Assembly (NCBI RefSeq): GCF_002338065.1
Contig: NZ_DDHJ01000014.1
Span: 124,001 to 188,000 of the forward strand
Origin: Pseudomonas sp. UBA1879
GTDB taxonomy: Bacteria; Pseudomonadota; Gammaproteobacteria; Pseudomonadales; Pseudomonadaceae
DNA: 64,000 nucleotides
Direction of reading: 5' to 3'
In this document: positions 7,942 to 16,266 of the stretch, in pieces
Layout: every line of letters starts with the position of its first letter
Numbering within the stretch: the first letter of the stretch is position 1
The notes under the pieces: generated by a model
What the model was told of the DNA's origin: nothing
Database searches by the model: none
Seen by the model: only the letters and a program-made list of their open reading frames with translations
Translations under genes and position numbers: made by a program

Positions 7942-8838
7942 TTATGCGCCAGGCACGAAGTGCTTGAGCGCTGTGCCACGAGCGATCAGGCGCGACAGGT
8001 AGTCGAGCTTTTGCGTGTCCTGATCGACGAAACGGAAAGTCAGTTGCAGCCAGTCGCTGTCCGGTTTCTGTTCGAACGCGGCGATAGCGTGCAAGTAGCC
8101 GTTCAAGCGTGCAACTTCGGCATTCTCGCCCTGCTCCAGATCAAGCACTGCGCTGTCCAGAATTTGCGGCAGGACGTCGCCACGGCGGACGACCAACGAG
8201 GCTTCTTTCAACGTCAGCGCTTTGATGACGCACTGCTGGGTGCCGCTGGACAGGCGCAGTTGGCCTTGGCCGCGCCCGGTAGGCTCAGTCGGCGCGGCAG
8301 CAGGGGCGGCAGGCTTGATCAGGGGTTGCGCTGGCGCAGAAGCCGCAGGCGTGGCGGACACGACTTCCGGACGATTACCTGTGAGCGCTCCCAGCGAGTC
8401 GTTGGCGAAGGCGGCGGCAGCACGCGCCGGGCCGGACGACATCAACGCCTCCAGCTTGCCAACCTTGTGCAGTGCTTTCTTGACCTTGGTCAGCAGTTGC
8501 TCGTTGGTAAACGGCTTGCCGATGAAATCAGAGACGCCAGCCTGGATCGCCTGAATCACGTTTTCCTTGTCACCACGGCTGGTCACCATGATGAACGGCA
8601 TGGTTTTCAGGCTGTCCTGCTGACGGCACCAGGTCAGCAGTTCGAGCCCGGACATTTCGGGCATTTCCCAATCGCACAACACCAGATCGAAAACCTCTTT
8701 GGTCAGCAGGACCTGAGCTTTTCGGCCATTGACTGCGTCTTCCAGGGTGATGCCGGGAAAAGCGTTGCGCAGCCCTTTCTTAACCAGGTCGCGGATGAAC
8801 GGCGCGTCATCCACCACCAATACACTGACTTTACTCAT
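7942..8838 (-). CDS. Response regulator with receiver domain and C-terminal PilZ-like domain
   Basis: The first 125 residues are a CheY-like receiver: the acidic pair in VLVVDDAPFIRD, the phosphoacceptor Asp in LVLCDWEMPEMSG, and the Lys in FIGKPFTNEQL. A proline/alanine-rich linker (about 150-195) leads to a C-terminal beta-rich domain of about 100 residues that resembles PilZ-type domains. I do not see a clean RxxxR c-di-GMP motif, so ligand binding is uncertain. The start at 8838 is chosen because the longer open frame adds unconserved sequence. No kinase gene is adjacent, so it is an orphan regulator whose output is unknown. Confidence 0.8.
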   Translation of the reverse strand: MSKVSVLVVDDAPFIRDLVKKGLRNAFPGITLEDAVNGRKAQVLLTKEVFDLVLCDWEMPEMSGLELLTWCRQQDSLKTMPFIMVTSRGDKENVIQAIQAGVSDFIGKPFTNEQLLTKVKKALHKVGKLEALMSSGPARAAAAFANDSLGALTGNRPEVVSATPAASAPAQPLIKPAAPAAAPTEPTGRGQGQLRLSSGTQQCVIKALTLKEASLVVRRGDVLPQILDSAVLDLEQGENAEVARLNGYLHAIAAFEQKPDSDWLQLTFRFVDQDTQKLDYLSRLIARGTALKHFVPGA

Positions 8839-8977
8839 CGACGCTCCTGATGGCGTGTTCACCGCAAATGGCGAGCATATCGCTGGCTGGTGGCCAACTG
8901 CCAAAATTGTTTGACGACACCGGGACATTTATTCGCGGGTGACAGAAAAATAGGCGACCTGAACGGGCTGAATTCCC

Positions 8978-9016
8978 AAAAAAAAGCCCGGCGTTCGCCA
9001 GGCGTTTTTTTGCAGG
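8978..9016 (-). terminator. Terminator after phoU
   Basis: An imperfect GC hairpin, CGCCTGGCGAACGCCGGGC on the minus strand, is flanked by T-runs on both sides, so it could stop transcripts from either direction. It begins just after the phoU stop codon at 9022. Confidence 0.8.
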
Positions 9017-9021
9017 CAATC

Positions 9022-9780
9022 TTACTTATCGTCAGGAGCGTCCGGAACATTAGGTATTTCGGCGGACAGCCCTTTGACTTCCTCCTGCATGCGCTTGAGG
9101 CCCAAGTGACGCACGTCGGTGCCGCGCACCAGATAGATCACCAGCTCAGAGATGTTGCGGGCGTGATCGCCAATCCGCTCCAGCGAACGCAGCACCCAAA
9201 TGACGTTGAGCACGCGGGAGATCGAGCGCGGGTCTTCCATCATGTAGGTGACCAGCTCACGCAGCGCGGTCTTGTACTCGCGGTCGATGTTTTTGTCGTA
9301 CTGAGCGACCGACAGCGCGAGATCGGCATCGAAACGGGCGAACGAGTCCAGGGCGTCGCGGACCATTTTGCTGACCTGGTCGCTGATGTGGCGCACTTCC
9401 ACGTAACCCCGCGGCGATTCACCCTCCTCGCACAGCTGAATGGCGCGGCGAGCGATCTTGGTGGATTCATCGCCAATGCGCTCGAGGTCGATCACCGACT
9501 TGGAAATGCTGATGATCAGGCGCAGGTCCGAAGCGGCAGGCTGACGACGGGCCAGGATGCGCAGGCATTCTTCGTCGATGTTGCGCTCCATCTGATTGAT
9601 GCGGTCGTCGACTTCACGAACCCGCTGGGCCAGGCCCGAATCGGCTTCGATCAGCGCAGTGACCGCGTCGTTGACCTGCTTCTCGACCAGACCACCCATT
9701 TCCAGCAGGTGGCTGCGAACCTCTTCCAGTTCAGCATTGAACTGCTGGGAGATGTGATGTGTATGGCTGTCTTTGATCAT
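9022..9780 (-). CDS. phoU: Phosphate signalling and transport regulator PhoU
   Basis: A cytoplasmic metal-binding helical protein that keeps PhoR in its inactive state when phosphate is plentiful and restrains Pst uptake. The 252 residues form two three-helix PhoU repeats. Family motifs include EIGDESTKIARRA-type sequence (RIGDESTKIARRAI near residue 101) and the second-repeat counterpart RIGDHARNISELV near residue 207. It follows pstB after 54 bp as the last gene of the pst operon. Confidence 0.97.
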   Translation of the reverse strand: MIKDSHTHHISQQFNAELEEVRSHLLEMGGLVEKQVNDAVTALIEADSGLAQRVREVDDRINQMERNIDEECLRILARRQPAASDLRLIISISKSVIDLERIGDESTKIARRAIQLCEEGESPRGYVEVRHISDQVSKMVRDALDSFARFDADLALSVAQYDKNIDREYKTALRELVTYMMEDPRSISRVLNVIWVLRSLERIGDHARNISELVIYLVRGTDVRHLGLKRMQEEVKGLSAEIPNVPDAPDDK

Positions 9781-9834
9781 GCTGAGTGTCCGTCCGATTG
9801 ATTGCGCGGTGGTTCAGGGCTGACGAAACACGTG

Positions 9835-10668
9835 CTAGCCGTAACGACCGGTTATGTAGTCTTCTGTCTGCTTTTTGGTCGGATTGGTGAACAACGTATC
9901 GGTGTCGCCAAACTCGACCACCTTGCCCATGTGCAAAAAGGCGGTGTAATCCGATACACGCGCCGCCTGCTGCATGTTGTGGGTAACGATCACAATGGTG
10001 TATTTGGATTTCAGTTCGTAGATCAGCTCTTCGACTTTTAACGTCGAAATCGGGTCGAGCGCAGAGCACGGCTCATCCAGCAGCAGCACTTCAGGTTCGA
10101 CGGCGATAGTGCGGGCGATCACCAGACGTTGCTGCTGACCACCGGAAAGCCCGAGCGCGGACTCGTGCAGGCGGTCTTTGACCTCATCCCACAACGCTGC
10201 GCCGCGCAATGCCCACTCGACCGCCTCATCGAGCGTGCGCTTTTTGTTGATGCCTTGAATCCGCAGGCCGTAGACCACGTTCTCATAGACGGTCTTGGGG
10301 AACGGGTTCGGCTTCTGAAACACCATGCCCACGCGGCGCCGCAGTTCGGCGACGTCTTCGCCCTTGGTGTAGATGTCATGGCCGTAGAGCTTGATTTCGC
10401 CTTGCACCCGGCAGCCGTCCACCAGATCGTTCATGCGGTTGAAGGTGCGCAGCAAAGTCGACTTGCCACAGCCTGACGGGCCGATGAACGACGTCACCCG
10501 CTGCTTGGGGATGTTCATCCGAATGTCGAACAGCGCCTGTGTGTCGCCATAAAAGAGGTTCAACCCGGGCACTTCCAGCGCCACGTCTTCACTGGCAAGG
10601 TCCAGCCCTTGGCGCTGGCGCCCCAATTTCGACATGTTCACGCCGTGTGTGTGCGGGTCTCGTTGCAT
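9835..10668 (-). CDS. pstB: Phosphate ABC transporter ATP-binding protein PstB
   Basis: The ATPase that powers high-affinity phosphate import. Walker A is GPSGCGKST near residue 64, the Q-loop is in VFQKPNPFP, the signature is LSGGQQQR near residue 174, Walker B is VLLLDEP and the switch His is in VTHNM. The ATG at 10668 is preferred to the GTG at 10680, because the only purine-rich ribosome site (AAGGAAG) overlaps that GTG. The result is 277 residues. A repeat at 10692-10780 separates it from pstA. Confidence 0.96.
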   Translation of the reverse strand: MQRDPHTHGVNMSKLGRQRQGLDLASEDVALEVPGLNLFYGDTQALFDIRMNIPKQRVTSFIGPSGCGKSTLLRTFNRMNDLVDGCRVQGEIKLYGHDIYTKGEDVAELRRRVGMVFQKPNPFPKTVYENVVYGLRIQGINKKRTLDEAVEWALRGAALWDEVKDRLHESALGLSGGQQQRLVIARTIAVEPEVLLLDEPCSALDPISTLKVEELIYELKSKYTIVIVTHNMQQAARVSDYTAFLHMGKVVEFGDTDTLFTNPTKKQTEDYITGRYG

Positions 10669-10691
10669 CTTCGGTCTCACTTCCTTTTTAG

Positions 10692-10780
10692 CGTCAAGCT
10701 ATAAGCTGCACGCTGCACGTTCAGGCAATAACGGTGGCGGCTTTTAGCTTGCCGCTTGAAACTCACAGCTCGAAGCTGCT
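10692..10780 (+). repeat. AGCTTGCAGCT-type intercistronic repeat, copy 1
   Basis: A run of AAGCTGC, AGCTTGCCGCT and CACAGCT words in both orientations fills the pstA-pstB gap. It resembles the repeat at 45032-45116 and is distinct from the REP hairpins. It can fold on itself and lies inside a transcript. Confidence 0.65.
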
Positions 10781-12451
10781 TTAACCATCGAGCGCTCGAT
10801 ATTTTTCGCGCAGGCGGTTTCGGATCGTGACCGCCGACAGGTTCAATAGCGCGATCACCAGCACCAGCAACAACGCGGTGGCGTAGACAAGAGGTCGCGC
10901 GGCCTCGACATTGGGGCTCTGGAAACCGACGTCATAGATGTGAAAGCCCAAATGCATGATCTTCTGATCGAGGTGCAAATACGGGTAGTTGCCGTCCAAC
11001 GGCAGCGATGGCGCGAGCTTGACCACCCCCACCAGCATCAGCGGCGCCACTTCACCCGCTGCGCGGGCCACGGCGAGAATCAGGCCGGTCATCATCGCCG
11101 GACTGGCCATCGGCAGTACGATCTTCCACAGGGTTTCGGCCTTGGTCGCCCCTAATGCCAGCGAGCCCTCACGCAGGGTCAATGGGATGCGCGCCAGGCC
11201 TTCTTCAGTCGCGACGATCACCACCGGAACGGCGAGCAGTGCCAGGGTCAGCGAGGCCCACAGCAGGCCGGGCGTCCCGAACGTGGGCGCGGGCAGCGCT
11301 TCGGGAAAGAACAGCTGATCCAGCGAGCCGCCGAGCACATAGACGAAAAACCCCAGACCAAACACCCCATACACAATGGCAGGCACCCCCGCCAGGTTGT
11401 TCACGGCGATGCGGATCAGCCGCGTCATCAGCCCCTGACGGGCATATTCGCGCAGATAGACCGCCGCCAGGACACCGAACGGCGTCACGATCACCGCCAT
11501 GATCAGGGTCATCATCACCGTGCCGAAGATCGCCGGAAAAATCCCGCCTTCGGTGTTGGCTTCGCGCGGGTCATCGCTGAGGAATTCCCACAGCTTCTGG
11601 AAATAAAAGCCCAGTTTGGTCGCGACACCCATGGCATTTGGCTGATAGGCATGAACGACCTTGCCCAGGCTGATTTCGATCTCTTTGCCGTTGGCGTCGC
11701 GGGCGGTCAGGCTGTCGCGGTCGAAATCGGCGTGCAGCGCAGTCAGGCGGGATTCGATGGCTTTGTAGCGCGCGTCGTATTCAGCGCGCTCGGTCGCCAG
11801 GTCCGCTTGCGCTTCGGCATCCAGCCGCCCGTTCAGCTCCAGCTTGCGCGCCTGAAGGCGCAGACGTTCGATGCCGTGGTTGATCGCACCAATGTCGGTC
11901 TTTTCCAGACTGTCCAACTCATCGGAAAGTGTCTGCACCCGCTCGATGCGCTCGCGCAGTTGCGGCCAAGCGGCTTCGCCTTCGGCGATGACCTTGCCGT
12001 TCTCTTTGACGTTGACCAGATAGCCGTAAAAGTTGCCCCACTCGCGACGTTCGAGGGTCATCAGGTCGGCAGGCTTGTGCTGATCTTTCAGCCATTCGCC
12101 GATGACCCAACTGAAGTCGCTGGGGTTGAGGTCGCGATTGCCGACCTTGAACAGGTCGCGGGTCATGAATTCCGGCCCTTGATCGGGCACCGGCAATCCG
12201 GCCGCCTTGAGCCGCGCGCGCGGAACCTGCTCGGATTGCACCAACTCACCGACCAGCACGTGTTTTTCCTGACCGGGGACGTCGTACTGCGCAGAGATCA
12301 CGTCCGCTGGCCAGAAATGACCCAGCCCGCGCACGGCGATCACGGCCAGCAGGCCGATGGTCATGATCACGGCAATCGACACCGCACCCGCGCTGAGCCA
12401 CACGCCGGGGGCGCCGCTGTTGAACCAACTCTTGAGGGAGGTCTTCTTCAT
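10781..12451 (-). CDS. pstA: Phosphate ABC transporter permease PstA
   Basis: One of the two membrane subunits of the Pst importer. At 556 residues it is nearly twice the E. coli length (about 296). The extra sequence is an N-terminal block after the first membrane helix (about residues 20-45), predicted to be periplasmic and partly coiled-coil (about 145-240). The conserved permease core is C-terminal, from about residue 305, with the EAA-type loop EGSLALGATKAETLWKIVLP. Such extended forms occur in other pseudomonads, so this is not a fusion artefact. It overlaps no neighbour and follows pstC by 13 bp. Confidence 0.94.
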   Translation of the reverse strand: MKKTSLKSWFNSGAPGVWLSAGAVSIAVIMTIGLLAVIAVRGLGHFWPADVISAQYDVPGQEKHVLVGELVQSEQVPRARLKAAGLPVPDQGPEFMTRDLFKVGNRDLNPSDFSWVIGEWLKDQHKPADLMTLERREWGNFYGYLVNVKENGKVIAEGEAAWPQLRERIERVQTLSDELDSLEKTDIGAINHGIERLRLQARKLELNGRLDAEAQADLATERAEYDARYKAIESRLTALHADFDRDSLTARDANGKEIEISLGKVVHAYQPNAMGVATKLGFYFQKLWEFLSDDPREANTEGGIFPAIFGTVMMTLIMAVIVTPFGVLAAVYLREYARQGLMTRLIRIAVNNLAGVPAIVYGVFGLGFFVYVLGGSLDQLFFPEALPAPTFGTPGLLWASLTLALLAVPVVIVATEEGLARIPLTLREGSLALGATKAETLWKIVLPMASPAMMTGLILAVARAAGEVAPLMLVGVVKLAPSLPLDGNYPYLHLDQKIMHLGFHIYDVGFQSPNVEAARPLVYATALLLVLVIALLNLSAVTIRNRLREKYRALDG

Positions 12452-12464
12452 CTGCGCACCTGCC

Positions 12465-14750
12465 CTAAAGAGACGAATACTGCTTGCGCAGGCGCTGACG
12501 AATCAGCTCTGCCAAGGTGTTCATGATGAAGGTGAAGACCAGCAAGACCAGCGCTGCCAGGAACAACACCCGGTAATGACTGCCGCCCACTTCCGACTCC
12601 GGCATTTCCACGGTGACGTTGGCCGCCAGTGTGCGCATGCCTTCAAACAGGTTCATGTCCATGATCGGCGTGTTGCCGGTCGCCATCAGCACAATCATGG
12701 TTTCGCCGACCGCACGGCCCATGCCGATCATCAGCGCCGAAAAGATGCCGGGGCTGGCAGTCAGGATCACTACGCGGGTCAGGGTCTGCCAGGCCGTGGC
12801 GCCCAGCGCCAGCGAGCCGTGGGTCAAGCCGCGCGGGACGCTGAACACGGCGTCTTCAGCAATCGAATAAATGTTGGGGATGACCGCAAAACCCATCGCA
12901 ATGCCAACGACCAGAGCGTTGCGCTGATCGAAGGTGATGCCCAGGTCGTTGGTGATCCAGGACCGCATGTCACCGTCGAAGAACCAGTTCTCCATGTGCG
13001 AGCTCATGCCCAGCGAGAACCAGCCCACCAGCAGAATGACCGGAATCAGAATCGCGCTTTCCCAACCGTCGGGCACACGCAGCCGAATCGAGTCTGGCAG
13101 GCGCGTCCACAGATACCCGGCCAGCAGAATGCCAATCGGCGTCAGCAGCAGCAAACTGAAGATCCCCGGCAGATGTCCTTCGAGATACGGCGCCAGAAAC
13201 AGCCCGGCGAAGAAGCCGAGGATGACCGTCGGCATGGCCTCCATCAGCTCGATCACCGGCTTGACCTTGCGGCGCATGCCGGGCGCCATGAAATACGCGG
13301 TGTAGATCGCAGCAGCCACGGCCAGCGGTGCCGCCAGCAACATCGCGTAGAACGCGGCCTTGAGCGTGCCATAGGTCAGAGGGGCAAGGCTCAGCTTGGG
13401 TTCGAAGTCGCTGTTGGAGGCTGTGGACTGCCAGATGTACTTGGGTTCGTCGTAGTTTTCGTACCACACCTTGTCCCACAACGCGCTCCACGAGACTTCC
13501 GGGTGCGGGTTCTTGAGAGTCAGCGGCAGTAGCCTGCCGTTGTCTTCGACGACGATGCGATCCGCGCGAGGCGACAGCGCCATGACCGCCGGGCCGCTGG
13601 CGACTGGATCAACCAGCAACGTGCGATGCGCCGTGCTGTGGAACACCCCCAACTTGCCGGACGTGTCCATGGCGATAAAGCCTTTGCGACGTTGCTCGGC
13701 GGTGATCTGAGAAATCGGCGCGCCGCTCATTTTGAAGTCGCGAATGTGCTGCAAACGCATCTCGCCATCGACGTCACGGGCCATGAACCACTGCGCGATG
13801 TTTCCTCTGGAGCTGCCGATCATCAGTGAGATACCGCCCACCAATTGCGCGCTGGCCGTGGTCTCGGCGTTGGCGTCTTCCAGCAGTTTGTAACGGCCGT
13901 TCAGCGTGCGGTCTTGAAGGTTGAACACGTCGACCTGCGCACGCCCGTTAATGACGTACAGCCATTGCTGGCGGGGATCGACGTAGATCGCTTTCACCAT
14001 CGCCGACAGCTGCGGCAAGGCGATGCGGTTTTGCTCATGGGAGGTTTCGCCGGTCATCAGGTTTTCCGACTGGGTCAGCGACAACACATGCAATTGCGCA
14101 CCGGTAGCGCCCGCCAGAATCAACGTGGTGTCGTTGGCGTTGAGGCTGACATGCTCCAGCGCACGCCCCGCATCATCCAGCACGAATGGGGTCTGGCCGT
14201 AGGGCCAAGTGATGGCCGGCGTGATGGTCTTTTTATTGCCGGGGTAGCTGATTGGGTAGGCATGCTTGAACACCAGCACTTGGCCATTGGACAAACCTAC
14301 CGCCATCAGCGGCTTGCCGGGCTGATCCTGCGCCACCGACGTCACGTGCGCGCCAGCAGGGACCGGCAGCGCCACGCGGGTCAGCTCGCGGCCGTCTGCC
14401 ATATTGAAGAACAGCGCTTCGCCCTTGTCCGAGACTCGCAGGCCGACCTGGTTCTGCTCTTCGACGACGAGCACCAGCGGCTTGCCAGCGTCCTGCATCC
14501 AGTTGGGAGTTTGTGCAGCCTGGGCGGTCAGCTTCGCACCCTGAAACAGCGGGGCGACGACGTAGGCCAGATAAAAGAAGATCAGCGTAATTGCTGCGAG
14601 AACGGCGAGGCCACCCACCAACACGTACCAGCGCGTCAGTCGGTCCTTGAGCGCGCGAATACGACGCTTGCGTTGCAGCTCCGGCGCATTGAAATCTATG
14701 CGCTCAGGCGGGGACTTTTCGGTCATTGATGAATTGGCCAAATCATTCAT
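12465..14750 (-). CDS. pstC: Phosphate ABC transporter permease PstC (extended form)
   Basis: Second membrane subunit of the Pst importer. The 761 residues are more than double the E. coli protein. After a membrane helix near residues 40-65 comes a roughly 370-residue region with beta-propeller-like character, including VLVFKHAYPISYPGNKK and LYVINGRAQVDVFNLQDRTL. The permease core follows from about residue 450, with the EAA-type loop THGSLALGATAWQTLTRVV. The ATG at 14750 is chosen for the AGGG seven bases upstream; the GTG at 14756 is less likely. A Pho box lies only 17 bp upstream of this start. Confidence 0.94.
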   Translation of the reverse strand: MNDLANSSMTEKSPPERIDFNAPELQRKRRIRALKDRLTRWYVLVGGLAVLAAITLIFFYLAYVVAPLFQGAKLTAQAAQTPNWMQDAGKPLVLVVEEQNQVGLRVSDKGEALFFNMADGRELTRVALPVPAGAHVTSVAQDQPGKPLMAVGLSNGQVLVFKHAYPISYPGNKKTITPAITWPYGQTPFVLDDAGRALEHVSLNANDTTLILAGATGAQLHVLSLTQSENLMTGETSHEQNRIALPQLSAMVKAIYVDPRQQWLYVINGRAQVDVFNLQDRTLNGRYKLLEDANAETTASAQLVGGISLMIGSSRGNIAQWFMARDVDGEMRLQHIRDFKMSGAPISQITAEQRRKGFIAMDTSGKLGVFHSTAHRTLLVDPVASGPAVMALSPRADRIVVEDNGRLLPLTLKNPHPEVSWSALWDKVWYENYDEPKYIWQSTASNSDFEPKLSLAPLTYGTLKAAFYAMLLAAPLAVAAAIYTAYFMAPGMRRKVKPVIELMEAMPTVILGFFAGLFLAPYLEGHLPGIFSLLLLTPIGILLAGYLWTRLPDSIRLRVPDGWESAILIPVILLVGWFSLGMSSHMENWFFDGDMRSWITNDLGITFDQRNALVVGIAMGFAVIPNIYSIAEDAVFSVPRGLTHGSLALGATAWQTLTRVVILTASPGIFSALMIGMGRAVGETMIVLMATGNTPIMDMNLFEGMRTLAANVTVEMPESEVGGSHYRVLFLAALVLLVFTFIMNTLAELIRQRLRKQYSSL

Positions 14751-14767
14751 GCGCACACCCTAGCGGC

Positions 14768-14800
14768 AATGTATGACAGATACATGACAGCATGGTGACG
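14768..14800 (-). promoter_or_regulatory. Three-unit Pho box of pstC
   Basis: On the minus strand three consecutive 11-bp units begin CGTCACC (14800), TGTCATG (14789) and TGTCATA (14778). The exact 11-bp phase is the PhoB direct-repeat signature. If the two upstream units bind PhoB, the -10 would lie near 14770 and the leader would be only about 10 nt. Confidence 0.85.
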
Positions 14801-14801
14801 C

Positions 14802-14835
14802 AAAAAAGCCCGTCGCCTCGCAACCGGGGCAACGG
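14802..14835 (-). terminator. Rho-independent terminator between pstS and pstC
   Basis: On the minus strand CCGTTGCC pairs with GGCGACGG (one wobble) around a 10-base loop and is followed by GCTTTTTT. It lies 114 bp after the pstS stop and abuts the pstC Pho box, so pstS should be made as a separate abundant transcript. Confidence 0.85.
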
Positions 14836-14948
14836 ACTGTTCATTGTTTCGCAAGCCTCGTTCCATAAGGCCCTTTCGTGCAGCAACGGGACGAACCGGT
14901 CACCCCGCACAGGGTTGTCTGGTGGCAGCGAGCCGCACCACCGAATTC

Positions 14949-15920
14949 TTATAGCCCCAAGTCAGCCAATGCCTTGCTGACGACCTTGGCTGGTAGAGGA
15001 ATGTACCCGTCTTTCGTGACAACTTCCTGACCTTGTTTTGACAGGACCAATCTGACGAACTCGGCTTCCAGCGGGTTGAGCGGCGTGTTCGGCGCCTTGT
15101 TCACGTAGACATAAAGGAAGCGCGCCAGCGGATACGACCCATTCAGCGCGTTGACTTCGTTGTCCTCGATGAAAGCATCGCCCTCTTTCTTGGCCAGCGG
15201 CACGGTGCGCACGCTGGACGTTTTATAACCAATGCCTGAATAACCGATGCCGTTCAGCGAGCTGCTGATGGAACTGACCACCGATGCAGAGCCGGGCTGC
15301 TCATTGACGTTGGGCTTGAAGTCGCCTTTGCACAGCGAGGCTTCTTTGAAATAACCGTAAGTGCCCGAAACCGAATTACGGCCGAACAGCTGTATCGACT
15401 TGCCCGCCAGGTCCCCGGTCACGCCCACATCGCCCCAGGTCTTGGCATCCGATTTTGCGCCGCAGAGCCGCGTCGCTGAAAAGATCGCGTCCACTTGCTG
15501 CAACGTCAGGCCCTTGATCGGGTTGTCCTTGTGCACAAACACCGCCAGCGCATCCACCGCCACAGGAATCGCGGTGGGTTTATAGCCATATTTCTGCTCG
15601 AACGCCGAGACCTCGCCGTCCTTCATCTTGCGGCTCATGGGGCCAATCGTCGCCGTGCCTTCGGTTAACGCTGGGGGCGCCGTCGACGAACCCGCCGCCT
15701 GAATCTGGATGTTCACCGTGGGGTACTCGCGCTTGAAGCCCTCAGCCCACATCGTCATCAGGTTCGCCAACGTGTCAGAGCCGACACTCGACAGATTGCC
15801 CGAAACGCCCGAGGTTTTGACATAGGGTTTGATCGCGGGATCGACCGCAGCCACGGCGCTGGCAGTGGCCATGCAAGCTGCGACAAAGGTAAGTGCAGTC
15901 ATCAAACGCTTGAATGTCAT
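14949..15920 (-). CDS. pstS: Periplasmic phosphate-binding protein PstS
   Basis: Captures phosphate in the periplasm and delivers it to PstCAB. The signal peptide is residues 1-25, ending SAVAA. Ligand-loop motifs of the family are present: SVGSDTLANLM near residue 44, AAGSSTAPPAL near 73, GRNSVSGTYGYFKE and GYSGIGY. The 323-residue form starts at the ATG preceded by AGGAG; the longer open frame to 15971 runs into the Pho box region. The closest resemblance is to the PstS type of pseudomonads that lies in the pst operon. Confidence 0.95.
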   Translation of the reverse strand: MTFKRLMTALTFVAACMATASAVAAVDPAIKPYVKTSGVSGNLSSVGSDTLANLMTMWAEGFKREYPTVNIQIQAAGSSTAPPALTEGTATIGPMSRKMKDGEVSAFEQKYGYKPTAIPVAVDALAVFVHKDNPIKGLTLQQVDAIFSATRLCGAKSDAKTWGDVGVTGDLAGKSIQLFGRNSVSGTYGYFKEASLCKGDFKPNVNEQPGSASVVSSISSSLNGIGYSGIGYKTSSVRTVPLAKKEGDAFIEDNEVNALNGSYPLARFLYVYVNKAPNTPLNPLEAEFVRLVLSKQGQEVVTKDGYIPLPAKVVSKALADLGL

Positions 15921-15966
15921 GCCTGGCTCCTGGCGGGGTCTAAAAGTCTGGCCGGGGTGAGTGATG

Positions 15967-15999
15967 GCCATGTGACGACTTTATGACCTGATTGTGACA
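15967..15999 (-). promoter_or_regulatory. Three-unit Pho box of pstS
   Basis: On the minus strand three 11-bp units begin TGTCACA (15999), GGTCATA (15988) and CGTCACA (15977), in exact phase. The array ends 46 bp upstream of the pstS ATG. This marks the main phosphate-starvation promoter of the operon. Confidence 0.88.
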
Positions 16000-16266
16000 A
16001 ACAAATGAAACAGGGTGTCGCTTTTGAAAACCGGCTCTTGATTTGCGAGACATTGTTCAGCGAGAACGGCCACCACGCGTCCACCGCTGCCGGATGGAGG
16101 GTCTAAAGCAGCGCTTTATGTAAATGCGGGAGAAGAGATTGAAGTCTCTATATTCGCAATTGCAATTAACTATATTGCGACACCCACTAACGCTCAATCA
16201 GTCGCTGTCTACTTTTACAAAGAACAATACCCAAGACACGGTCGTTCCACATTTCAAGGAAGAATC
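16000..16266 (+). other. Intergenic stretch, upstream region of the delta-60-repeat gene
   Basis: This is the rest of the 346-bp gap between pstS and the next gene. It becomes AT-rich toward its end, and CAAGGAAGAATC just before 16267 is a good ribosome site. No repeat, RNA gene or confident promoter is visible. Confidence 0.5.
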
